A DNA stretch of 64,000 bases from Anaplasma capra (GTDB lineage Bacteria > Pseudomonadota > Alphaproteobacteria > Rickettsiales > Anaplasmataceae), in assembly GCF_025628805.1 (NCBI RefSeq), contig NZ_JAOTBG010000002.1:18875-82874 (forward strand), given 5' to 3'. Numbering within the stretch: the first letter of the stretch is position 1; each line of letters opens with the position of its first letter. A model generated the notes under the pieces. It saw nothing but the letters and a program-made list of their open reading frames with translations. It ran no database searches and was not told the DNA's origin. The position numbers and the translations under genes were made by a program. Below, one piece after another: positions 17,490 to 26,118 of this stretch.

Positions 17490-18560
17490 TCAACGTTTAA
17501 AGAATCTATTCACCACAGAACAAAATTTTGAGCTGGCATCGGGCATAGAATGTTTTATCGCATTGTCCGACATTTCGCGCAATTTGCCCCGATTGTTTAG
17601 CAGATACAAAAGTGTATCTCTAGCCACCGTTACGTTAAGATCTTTCTCCTCAATGCACAAGCCGGCACCTAAGCTCTCAACCAACCTCGCATTGTGTAGC
17701 TGATGATTATTCACAGATCGCATATGTGGAATGTATATGGCTGGCTTACCAACAACCATGACTTCCGCAATTGTGGTTGCGCCGGCTCTGCTGATAATAA
17801 GGTCAGCCTCATTGATTACATTTTCCATGTCCATAAAAAAGTAGTCTACCCGGTGTTTTATATGATTTCGAGTATATAACTCTTTGATCGTATCCAACTG
17901 CCCTTTTCCGCACTGTTGGGTCACAAACACTTTACCCCTAATACCGGCGGGCAATTCGGTAATTGCCAACGCAAATGCCTTACCAAAAGTGCAAAGGGCT
18001 TGACTACCCCCCAACAGCACTAGATTAATCTCTGCAGTGGAAGCGCGTTTCACAACCCTTCTAATGTTGGTAGGAATGCCCGTGTAAACAGCCTTGCGTG
18101 CAAGTTGGTGAGTTACCTGTTTGAGCTGTAATCCCAGAACAACAACCTTTGCGTACTTCGCAAATACACGATTTACCCTTCCCAAAGTGGTGTTTTGTTC
18201 GTGCAACATCACATCCACAGACATTAATCGCGCAGCAAGTAGCACAGGAAAGGATATGTAGGCACCGAAGCCAACGACCAAATCTGGTTTTAGTGAACGT
18301 AATTTCACATATGACAGCACACAACTATATACGAAAAGCGCGGAGAACTTTGCGAGCTTAACAGCTCCGCCCGACCTCCTGCAGAGGGGGAGAACATATC
18401 TTTCTATGCCAGGAAATCTCTTCTCGTACAGCAAGAAGCTCCGGTCAGTAAATAAGGTGCATTTATAACTCTCACGGTTTAGGGCTTGGTAAAGCGCAGC
18501 TGCCGGAACTATATGCCCCCCTGTCCCACCAGCTGCAAGTACTACTCTCTTCACTGTCAT
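17490..18560 (-). CDS. murG: UDP-GlcNAc:lipid I N-acetylglucosaminyltransferase
   Basis: Peripheral membrane GT28 glycosyltransferase that converts lipid I to lipid II in peptidoglycan precursor synthesis. From MTVKRVVLAAGGTGGHIVPA (356 residues) the glycine-rich acceptor loop GGTGGH is near the N-terminus. The donor-site block is LLGGSQ...FGKAF, and the family's DLIISRAGATTIAEVMVVGK is clear. The frame is open to 18692, but the MurG family starts at VVLAAGG, and upstream residues are cysteine-rich and unlike the family. With ftsI also in the window, it indicates retained wall synthesis capacity. Confidence 0.94.
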   Translation of the reverse strand: MTVKRVVLAAGGTGGHIVPAAALYQALNRESYKCTLFTDRSFLLYEKRFPGIERYVLPLCRRSGGAVKLAKFSALFVYSCVLSYVKLRSLKPDLVVGFGAYISFPVLLAARLMSVDVMLHEQNTTLGRVNRVFAKYAKVVVLGLQLKQVTHQLARKAVYTGIPTNIRRVVKRASTAEINLVLLGGSQALCTFGKAFALAITELPAGIRGKVFVTQQCGKGQLDTIKELYTRNHIKHRVDYFFMDMENVINEADLIISRAGATTIAEVMVVGKPAIYIPHMRSVNNHQLHNARLVESLGAGLCIEEKDLNVTVARDTLLYLLNNRGKLREMSDNAIKHSMPDASSKFCSVVNRFFKR

Positions 18561-18727
18561 ATGCCTAGCGTGCCCAAGGTCTACTACATCATTCCTCATG
18601 TGGCATGCGCATTTTACATTACTAGCGCTCCAAAAACACCACAAAAGCGCGCAACAAATCTGAATCCAAAATGGTAATACAGCCGTAAGCAAATTGTTTA
18701 AAGAAATTAATATTAATTATTAATTTA

Positions 18728-18755
18728 TTGACTTTTATTAATTTCTTAATAAAAT
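18728..18755 (+). promoter_or_regulatory. Sigma-70-like promoter for the effector-like gene
   Basis: TTGACT (18728-18733), 16-bp spacer, TAAAAT (18750-18755), 28 bp before the ATG at 18784. It lies in an unusually AT-rich stretch (18698-18755) that begins TTTAAAGAAATTAAT and includes the palindrome ATTAATATTAAT. It is one of the best promoter matches in the window; activity is inferred. Confidence 0.55.
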
Positions 18756-18783
18756 TCCGGGTCCCTTACAGAAGGTAATCTTT

Positions 18784-21303
18784 ATGAAGAAGAAAACTAA
18801 ACAACCCATATCACAGGAACGTATAGAAAAAATGCCACTGCTTTCCGAAGAAGCCGACAATTTATGGGATCTTAGTGCCCCTAATTATGAAACTTCAGAA
18901 AAATATCGTGAAAGTCCTAGAGCAAGTATGTTGCGTCATAACATAATGTTAAATGCTAAGTCAGGCACCGTAAAAGACATTGAATACAGACAGCTAAACA
19001 CCGGGGGTGCTCTAGAACGCGAGAGCCCAGACTCCCCTCTAAGCACTAGTAGCGAGAGTATTAGTTCAGATTCCTCTATCGCTTCTCCAAGCACTAGTAG
19101 CGAGAATATTAGTTCAGATGCCTCTAGCACTTATTCAAGCACTAGTAGCGAGAGCGTTGATTCAGATCCCCCTAGAATTTATTCTAGCAAAACCTCTACT
19201 ATCCGCAAAGGCGCGAAAATTTTGCGCAGTAAAATTTCTGCTTTGATCAAGAAAGGTCGAAAAAATCTTCCGAGGCCTGAGTCAGACCCTATGCTGTCAC
19301 AAATATCGCAAAATGCAGAAAACCTAGGATATGTCTCCGGCAACCAAGTACCGGACTATGAAGAGATTGGGGAGCAAGTTAGCGATTTTCCAGCCGAGCA
19401 TGACTACGCTGTTATCGAAGAAAAACACTCACCATTTTCAGCGTCAACATCAGGCCATAGCAATTCTGAATTTGCCGAACAATCTACCTACCAAAACGCT
19501 CCACAGAAACCACCACGGGGCACAAGTTCTGATACACAAAAAGGAGCCCAAAGTAACATTTATGATGTAGTGAGAGGGCCGACTAGTGCATTGGAACCAA
19601 CTCACAGTAGTACGGGAGAATCCCTTCTCATAAACAAGGGCCCCGTGGCTGCTCCGAGAACCGCACCAATAACACCTAAAGGTGGAAACAATACGGAGAT
19701 GGTCGCGGCTAGATCAGAATACAACGCTTCTAGCCTAACATCTGGAAACACTACTCCCCAACTGGAGACTCCTAAGAGAACTGTTGTTACAGGATCAATG
19801 CACCCAGCAAGAGAAGTAAATACAAATCCTGTAGCTACTCCTCAACATGCAGGTGCACGGTTAGCAGCAAACACCAGATTATCAAGCACCAATCCATTTA
19901 GCACGGAATTATCAAGCACCAATCCATTCAGCTCAGAATTATCAAGCACCAATCCATTTAGCGCGGAACTATCAAGCACCAATCCATTTAGCCCGGGATA
20001 TATACCGAGTACTTCAGACACCGTTTATACAAAAACACAACACACGCCTGGTGCTGCTTCAACAGTTGCTGAAGAACGCGCCATTGGAGCTCAGAAGCCA
20101 CCTATCGCTTCTAAACCTGCGACCGCTCAGAAGCCACCTATCGCTCCTAAGCCAACGGTAGCGCCTAAACCTTTGGCTACACAACCAAGAAAAGTTGCCG
20201 AATCTGTAGGGGAAAAAATAGCTACCACACCTGGCAGTGCAAGTAGAACTCCTGAGTACGTGAAAAACGCACCGCTTAGCGTTGCACAGAGAAAAGCAAT
20301 GCTCGCTGAAAGCAGCACCGCATTTGATCCAAGCTCACGCAAGGTCAAGCGCTCCTCTCAAGCCGAGGGCACTATGCAGGAAATCAGTAGTGTACGCAAG
20401 AACTTAGAACAACCTCAGGAAGCTAAGGCACGCAAAGAGTTTGCCAGCAAGTTGAACGCCGTGCTTTCAAATCGCAGCGCAGCTACAGGTAAACATGCTG
20501 AGACAAGCAAACCGGTTGCAAAAGCCAGCAACCCTATTTCTACCTCTGGCAGCGCAGAATTGCCTAAAAAAATACCAGCAGACCTCGCTGCCGCGCTGAA
20601 GAGCCGAATTGCTGCATCTAGTGGCCCAACGATGCACAAAGAGCAGGCTCATAGCAGCGCAGCAGGTGGCAGAACAAAAATCGCTGCGAGTGATACCTCA
20701 CCATCGCATGCAACTGCATCAGCTAAAAAGTCCAGCGCAGTACCTGCACCGCTCCCTCATGTAGAGGCCATAAGTAGAGAAATGCAAGCTGCATTCGCCG
20801 AGGGAAGAGTTGCTCCGTCACGAATACGGAGGTCTGCTGCAACCGTAAGTGGGCAACGAACCCCTGAGAAAACAGTGGCATCCGTCGAGGGAAGAGCTGC
20901 TCCGTCACAAATACGGAGGTCTGCTGCAACCGCAGGTGAGCAGCAAACCCCTGAAAGGACAATGGCATCCACGGGAAGGGCTGCTGCTTTCAGAGGTAGC
21001 CCAACTTTCGCACGTATTTCTGCAACCTTAAATGCGGGGTTTGCACAAAAATTTCAGGTACAACCGCAACCGGAGCAGCATGGCGATATAGCATCCGAAG
21101 CGGGGCCCAGCACAATATCTGAGATAAGAAATAGGGAAGCAGCAACCAGGAGCGGAGGAATGTACGCTCAGCCAGCGGCAAAAGAAGGAGGTAAGGTTGG
21201 ACCCACGGAGGATCAGGCACCAACCAAGCAAGGAGGACACGTGTCGTCTCTGATCCGCGAATTCGAAGCTTCCAGATCTCAGGCAAAGGGCGCTAGACAC
21301 TAG
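18784..21303 (+). CDS. Repeat-rich effector-like protein with NPF, YEEI and proline-rich motifs
   Basis: 839 residues, no membrane segment or export signal, rich in Ser, Ala, Pro and Lys. In order: basic N-terminus (MKKKTK); three 16-residue Ser-rich repeats (87-134); a basic patch (141-163); tyrosine motifs DYEEI (Y192), DYAVI (Y208) and NIYDVV (Y260); KPPRG (242-246); four 10-residue repeats LSSTNPFS+E (366-405); a proline-lysine run (436-470, QKPPIAPKP); two 29-residue repeats (673-730); and a basic C-terminus (ASRSQAKGARH). STNPF binds EH domains and pYEEI binds Src-type SH2 domains in animals, so a type IV secreted host-interacting effector is the best inference. I do not recognise the gene with certainty; Anaplasma appendage-associated protein (Aaap) or a related effector is possible. 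ATG preceded by AGAAGGTAATCTTT. Confidence 0.75.
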   Translation: MKKKTKQPISQERIEKMPLLSEEADNLWDLSAPNYETSEKYRESPRASMLRHNIMLNAKSGTVKDIEYRQLNTGGALERESPDSPLSTSSESISSDSSIASPSTSSENISSDASSTYSSTSSESVDSDPPRIYSSKTSTIRKGAKILRSKISALIKKGRKNLPRPESDPMLSQISQNAENLGYVSGNQVPDYEEIGEQVSDFPAEHDYAVIEEKHSPFSASTSGHSNSEFAEQSTYQNAPQKPPRGTSSDTQKGAQSNIYDVVRGPTSALEPTHSSTGESLLINKGPVAAPRTAPITPKGGNNTEMVAARSEYNASSLTSGNTTPQLETPKRTVVTGSMHPAREVNTNPVATPQHAGARLAANTRLSSTNPFSTELSSTNPFSSELSSTNPFSAELSSTNPFSPGYIPSTSDTVYTKTQHTPGAASTVAEERAIGAQKPPIASKPATAQKPPIAPKPTVAPKPLATQPRKVAESVGEKIATTPGSASRTPEYVKNAPLSVAQRKAMLAESSTAFDPSSRKVKRSSQAEGTMQEISSVRKNLEQPQEAKARKEFASKLNAVLSNRSAATGKHAETSKPVAKASNPISTSGSAELPKKIPADLAAALKSRIAASSGPTMHKEQAHSSAAGGRTKIAASDTSPSHATASAKKSSAVPAPLPHVEAISREMQAAFAEGRVAPSRIRRSAATVSGQRTPEKTVASVEGRAAPSQIRRSAATAGEQQTPERTMASTGRAAAFRGSPTFARISATLNAGFAQKFQVQPQPEQHGDIASEAGPSTISEIRNREAATRSGGMYAQPAAKEGGKVGPTEDQAPTKQGGHVSSLIREFEASRSQAKGARH
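19042..19185 (+). repeat. Three in-frame 48-bp tandem repeats (Ser-rich)
   Basis: Residues 87-134 of the effector-like protein are three 16-residue units starting STSSES, STSSEN and STSSES. At DNA level each begins agcactagtagcgaga or a near variant. The unit length is a multiple of three, so gain or loss of units keeps the frame. Confidence 0.85.
19879..19998 (+). repeat. Four in-frame 30-bp tandem repeats encoding the STNPF motif
   Basis: The unit ttatcaagcaccaatccatt plus ten more bases encodes LSSTNPFS-x-E. NPF falls at residues 370, 380, 390 and 400. Units differ at a few bases (for example cat-ttagc versus cat-tcagc), so the array is not a very recent expansion, yet is near identical enough for slippage. 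Confidence 0.9.
20800..20973 (+). repeat. Two in-frame 87-bp tandem repeats
   Basis: Residues 673-701 and 702-730 align as EGR-x-APS-x-IRRSAAT, three variable residues, Q-x-TPE-x-T-x-AS. The second unit is followed by a partial third (TGRAA). The two DNA copies share long identical runs such as ctccgtcac and aatacggaggtctgctgcaa. Confidence 0.85.
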
Positions 21304-21673
21304 TCCAGTTAAGTTGCCTATTCTGGTCTCCGCCAGAATCACAAGCGCCGCGCAGTGGCACCGTCACAAGAATTGCGCGGCGTGCCAATCTCCAACGCAG
21401 CACAAGTTCATAAAAATCCGCACTATTACAAACAGCAAGACCACAAAATATTGGACAGTAATTCAGTTTAGCCACTGGTGCAGCGCATCTCTTGGAACGC
21501 TAAACTTAATGTGATACACTCTGCGCGGTCGATTCGTGAAAACATGCTACCACAGTAGGGGTGCGTGATTTACTGGGAAGGTCTGTGGGTTTTGTTAGCC
21601 ACTTCAGAAGAACATTAGGGACAGTACAATTCGGCGCAAGAGCGCGTTTTCAGCGACGTCACGGGCGCACAAG
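21304..21673. other. Intergenic region with two hairpins and a promoter-like pair
   Basis: 370 bp with no gene seen. Just after the effector-like stop is a 7-bp hairpin ATTCTGG/CCAGAAT with a 6-base loop (21320-21339), then a wider stem GCCGCGCA/TGCGCGGC (21347-21354 with 21374-21381). Neither is followed by a T-run, so a Rho-independent terminator is only possible. TTGGAA (21492-21497), 17-bp spacer, TACACT (21515-21520) resembles a promoter for the following oxidoreductase gene. Confidence 0.45.
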
Positions 21674-24600
21674 ATGTCAGGAGAGGCGATGCACAAAATA
21701 GGCAAGCACACTTTGCATACGCAGTGGCATGACTCCGAGCGCGCGGGCACCGTGAACTGCGAGGATTTATATTCTCAGGCAGGCTTGGAAAGACTAGATG
21801 AGCTGTTCCTGTGCACAGTCAAGCAACACAGCAATACACTATTCGAAGAGCTAGTACGTGCCCGTAGCGAAGGTACAGGAAGCTCGGAAATTATCATTGA
21901 GCTGTCCTACATATTGGAAAAATTCGTAGCTCAGTTGTTTAACATCGAAGAAGAAATAAGACTAAACCAGACGGCGCACGCAAAGTCTCTTGCGCTGTAT
22001 AAATGCAAAAGAACATTTGTGCATCGTTACGCGCTGAAAAAGTTCGGTAGTGCCGAAGGAATAGATATAATAGCCATAGCGAACAAGCTATCTGAATTTC
22101 TTTGTGTTCCAATCGAGGAATACAGTTTCGCACAGCAAGTTAATCTTTGGCTAGAAGAACCAGAAAGGTACGCATACCAGCTGGAAATTGCGGCTCAATA
22201 TGCATCGTATATGGTCCACATGGGTGCGGAATCCCTACTGTTCCAAATACCAAGTAAAGTAGATTTCGCAGATCTGATCCCGGTAAATACAATACACAAA
22301 TGTGGAATTGGTCTCAAAATAGCAAAAACGTTCGAAGCGAGAACGAGTTTCAATGTTGTAAAGCCACCATCCCCGGAGCGTGCATTGAATGAAGTGCACT
22401 ATTGCATAATGTGCCACAAACAGCAGCGTGACAGCTGCTCAAAGGGTATGGTGGACAGGATAGGAAACGTTAAGACATCCGAGCTGGGCATCCCCATGGG
22501 CGGATGTCCAATAAGGGTAAAAATCTCCGAAGTCAACCTTCTGAGGGGACAGGGGCTTATTCTGGCGCCGCTTGCAGTTGTCGTGGCTGATAATCCGATG
22601 TGCGCACTAACCGGACATAGGATATGTAATGACTGTACCAATTCATGCATATACCAGAAGCAACAGCCCGTTGATGTTCCCTACATAGAAACTCACATAC
22701 TGGATCATGTATTGGGTTTGAGTTACGGATTCGAGATATATTCACTATTCACGAGATGGAACCCGCTTTCCTTCACAAACATGCTGCCAAAACCCGAAAC
22801 AGGCAAAAACGTTCTGGTTGTGGGACTTGGCCCTGCAGGGATGGGCCTGGCCCATTATTTACTTAACGAGGGGCATAGCGTTGTCGCGGTTGATGGACTA
22901 AAGATCGAACCATTGCCGGAACATATATCTGGGGTAACCAAAACGGGCAAAAAGCGCAATTTTGCCCTGATCAAAGACGCCAAGAGCGAGTTGTTTGAAA
23001 ACCTGGACGATAGGCTGTCATACGGATTTGGCGGCGTCTCTGAATATGGAATCACCGCACGGTGGAACAAGAATTATCTCAAAATTGCAAGGCTACTATT
23101 GGAAAGAAGAAAAAGTTTCGCCATGTATGGAGGGGTGCTGCTGGGAGGAACTATGAGCTTAGAAGATGCATTCTCCATGGGTTTCCACCACATATCTCTG
23201 GCTACAGGCGCGGGATCACCAAAAATTCCACAGATCAAGAATATTATGGCAAGAGGCGTGACAACAGCATCTGCTTTTCTAATGTCATTACACCTGGGAA
23301 ACGCCGCACATACGGATTCCATAACCGATCTGCAGATAAGGTTGCCTGCGGCAGTAATAGGTGGAGGGCTAACCGCGGTGGATGCGGCAACTGAGCTGTT
23401 GGCCTACTATCAAGTGCAAATTGAGCGATTTCTTTCAAGGTATAATACCCTTGTCAAAAAGCTAGGACAAACCGAAGTGGAAAATAGATGGAACGAGGAA
23501 GAGCAGGAAATTTTCCAGGAATTCTTGAGTCACGCACGTGAAATTAAGAGAGAGCGGGCTTCAGCGCTAAGGGAAAAACGGCAACCTGATATTTTGTCTC
23601 TCCTACAGAAATGGGGAGGTGTAACTATAATCTACCGAGGGGGCTTTAATTCCTCTAATGCATACAGACTCAATAGCAAAGAGCTACAACACGCCATGTC
23701 AGAGGGAGTGTACTTCGCTGAAAATATGCAGCCGATCGAGATAACATTGGATAAATACGGCCACGCCTCCGGAGTGACAGTAAGGGATAATGCAGGTGGC
23801 GTTAAGCACATCCCGGCAAAGTGCGTAGTCACAGCAGTAGGCACGCATGAGGGCCATCTACCATTGGATACGCAAAACACCGCTACCACACTCAGAGACC
23901 AGGAAAGCCGCAACTACGCAACGCAAGGTCACCTAAAAGCCTTGCTCACCGATGAGAATAGCTTTTTTATCTCTAACAACAAAACAATTAGTGCATTTGG
24001 AGATCTGCACCCTTTTTACGCAGGAAGCGTCGTAAAAGCGATTGCAAGCGCGAAAAACGGATATGCATCAATAACAGAAGCACTAAAAGCATGCTCAGAA
24101 CATCGCGAAAGCACATCATTTCTGGAGTCAATCAACAAGTACTTTTTATCACGCATAGTCTCGGTCACTCCCCTGGCACAAAATGTAGTGGAATTGACGA
24201 TATTTTCCCCCCTGGCTGCACGTAAATTCAGACCCGGACAGTTTTATAGGCTGCAGAATTTCAGTAACACAAGCCAACGTACCGGGCACACGCAGCTTCT
24301 AACAGAGGGTGTTGCAGTTACTGGAGCCTCTGTAGATGGAAACAATGGCACGATAACCACGGTAGTGCTCGACGTGGGCGGATCCTCCAGGCTATGTAGC
24401 CGGCTACATGAGAACCAGTTGGTTAGCCTTATGGGTCCCACAGGCTCCCCAACTGAAATACCACACAACGAGAATGTAATGCTTGTTGGTGGGGGGGTAG
24501 GAAATGCAGTTCTGTTTTCAATCGGTAGGGCATTATTATCAAATGGATGCAAGGTTCTGTATTTTGCTGGATACAAAAACCTAAACAGCGTCTTCGGGAT

Positions 24601-25108
24601 GCGCTCCATAGAGGCCGCGTCAAATGCCACTGTATGGTGTTGCGAGGATGGTATCATAGAGCCCGGTAGGCCCGGGGACTCATCACATAAAGGAAACATA
24701 ATAGATGCCATACTAGCCTACCATGGCTCGTATAATGATGACACAGTAAATTTGCGATCAATAAATAGAATAGTAATGGCTGGCTCGAGTGGCATGATGG
24801 CTGCAGTGTCCCGTGCAGTGGCTGGAAAGCTGCGGTCTTGTTTTGATAGCGATATAAAAGTAATAGCCTCGATCAACTCCCCAATGCAATGCATGATGGG
24901 AGGAATATGCGGACAATGCATTCAGCGCCACGTAGACCCATTAACTGGAGAAGAAAGCTTTGTGTACAGCTGCGTAAACCAGGACCAATGCACCAAATTG
25001 GTGGATTTTGCATTCTTGCAAAATAGGCTGATGCAGAACAGCGTACTGGAGAAATGCACGTCTCTGTGGGTCGATCATTGCCTGGAAAGCCTGGAAAACA
25101 ACAATTAG
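21674..25108 (+). CDS. Fused GltD/NfnB-like and PyrK/NfnA-like flavin oxidoreductase
   Basis: 1144 residues. Residues 1-240 match nothing I recognise. Then comes an Fe-S region like the glutamate synthase small subunit (C244, C247, C255; later CALTGHRICNDCTNSC). An FAD-binding Rossmann fold follows (VVGLGPAG, 384-389), then a pyridine-nucleotide fold (GGGLTA from 563). The last ~320 residues form a ferredoxin-reductase-like domain (FRPGQFYRLQNF) ending in a PyrK-type [2Fe-2S] pattern: C1073, C1079, C1082, C1100. GltD-like and PyrK-like chains are separate subunits in NfnAB and SudAB, where they link NADH, NADPH and ferredoxin or sulfide chemistry. Substrate here is unknown; no glutamate synthase large subunit is in the window. 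Confidence 0.82.
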   Translation: MSGEAMHKIGKHTLHTQWHDSERAGTVNCEDLYSQAGLERLDELFLCTVKQHSNTLFEELVRARSEGTGSSEIIIELSYILEKFVAQLFNIEEEIRLNQTAHAKSLALYKCKRTFVHRYALKKFGSAEGIDIIAIANKLSEFLCVPIEEYSFAQQVNLWLEEPERYAYQLEIAAQYASYMVHMGAESLLFQIPSKVDFADLIPVNTIHKCGIGLKIAKTFEARTSFNVVKPPSPERALNEVHYCIMCHKQQRDSCSKGMVDRIGNVKTSELGIPMGGCPIRVKISEVNLLRGQGLILAPLAVVVADNPMCALTGHRICNDCTNSCIYQKQQPVDVPYIETHILDHVLGLSYGFEIYSLFTRWNPLSFTNMLPKPETGKNVLVVGLGPAGMGLAHYLLNEGHSVVAVDGLKIEPLPEHISGVTKTGKKRNFALIKDAKSELFENLDDRLSYGFGGVSEYGITARWNKNYLKIARLLLERRKSFAMYGGVLLGGTMSLEDAFSMGFHHISLATGAGSPKIPQIKNIMARGVTTASAFLMSLHLGNAAHTDSITDLQIRLPAAVIGGGLTAVDAATELLAYYQVQIERFLSRYNTLVKKLGQTEVENRWNEEEQEIFQEFLSHAREIKRERASALREKRQPDILSLLQKWGGVTIIYRGGFNSSNAYRLNSKELQHAMSEGVYFAENMQPIEITLDKYGHASGVTVRDNAGGVKHIPAKCVVTAVGTHEGHLPLDTQNTATTLRDQESRNYATQGHLKALLTDENSFFISNNKTISAFGDLHPFYAGSVVKAIASAKNGYASITEALKACSEHRESTSFLESINKYFLSRIVSVTPLAQNVVELTIFSPLAARKFRPGQFYRLQNFSNTSQRTGHTQLLTEGVAVTGASVDGNNGTITTVVLDVGGSSRLCSRLHENQLVSLMGPTGSPTEIPHNENVMLVGGGVGNAVLFSIGRALLSNGCKVLYFAGYKNLNSVFGMRSIEAASNATVWCCEDGIIEPGRPGDSSHKGNIIDAILAYHGSYNDDTVNLRSINRIVMAGSSGMMAAVSRAVAGKLRSCFDSDIKVIASINSPMQCMMGGICGQCIQRHVDPLTGEESFVYSCVNQDQCTKLVDFAFLQNRLMQNSVLEKCTSLWVDHCLESLENNN

Positions 25109-25293
25109 ACTTCTGACAATATGCTGCTGTTCCCCTGCCGGAACGGCGTTTCACGTGTGCAATGTGTGTTTCATGCACTATCTGCTACGCTATACACCTA
25201 ATTGCGATTGCGCAAACCTAGCACCAAACAAACTGTAGTTGCACAAAAAAAACCCTGCCAACAACAATCAGAAGCGAGATATTCAAATTATGT

Positions 25294-26055
25294 ATGGTGG
25301 GGCAAAAGAGAAATTGCAATCCTCGTAATAAACCCTTAGTATCTGAGTTGTTTCGGTATTTAACAGTGTACATTAGCTTCCCTAGTATTCATAGACATGG
25401 GTACCCATTCATATGTCTGGCGTTTGTTTTTTCGTGCATAGGCTTTGCATTCTCGTCTAGCTTGGGCGTAGTCTTTGCAGTGATCACTGGGTTGTGCGCG
25501 TACTTTTTCCGCGATCCAGTGCGAGTCGTACCGCTAAATGACGCTCTCGTGGTGAGCCCGGCAGATGGGGTTGTCACATCTATTGCAGAAGTCGAATCCC
25601 CTGTGGAGGACGGTAAGACGGTTACTAGAATAAGCGTCTTCCTCAGTTTATTTGATGTGCACGTGAACCGCGTGCCGGTGTCCGGGGTAGTAAGGTTTGT
25701 CGAACACCGTCCCGGTAGCTTTTCTTCCGCAGGTTCTGGTGGTGCAGTGAATGAGAATGAGCGAGTAAGAACCGTGATCGAGTCGTCCGTTGGCGGCCAC
25801 AGTATAGTAGTGGAGCAGATCGCCGGGGTTTTGGCACGTAGAATAGTGTGCGACTTAGAGGTAGGAAAAACTGCAAAACTTGGCAACAGGTTGGGTATTA
25901 TCAGGTTTGGCAGCAGGATGAACATTTACATCCCGTTGGGAACCCCCGTATATGTATCAGAAGGGCATACAGTGATCGGAGGGGAGACCATAATATCTTC
26001 ACTTGATTCTGGAATTACAGACGTTCACAAGGATCTTGCCTTCGATAAGGTATAG
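25294..26055 (+). CDS. psd: Phosphatidylserine decarboxylase proenzyme
   Basis: Makes phosphatidylethanolamine from phosphatidylserine. 253 residues; the bacterial short form with a hydrophobic N-terminus, [21 protein letters not shown] and [14 protein letters not shown]. The self-cleavage site that forms the pyruvoyl group is the Gly-Ser in [13 protein letters not shown] near residues 208-220. It stands immediately before pssA, the enzyme for the preceding step, with a 63-bp gap, so the two probably form a unit. ATG at 25294 has no strong ribosome binding site. Confidence 0.94.
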   Translation: MVGQKRNCNPRNKPLVSELFRYLTVYISFPSIHRHGYPFICLAFVFSCIGFAFSSSLGVVFAVITGLCAYFFRDPVRVVPLNDALVVSPADGVVTSIAEVESPVEDGKTVTRISVFLSLFDVHVNRVPVSGVVRFVEHRPGSFSSAGSGGAVNENERVRTVIESSVGGHSIVVEQIAGVLARRIVCDLEVGKTAKLGNRLGIIRFGSRMNIYIPLGTPVYVSEGHTVIGGETIISSLDSGITDVHKDLAFDKV

Positions 26056-26118
26056 ATTGCTCGTAGTGCGTATTTGTGCTAGCCTCGCTAACTACCTGCG
26101 GTTTGTGGTCACCGTTTT

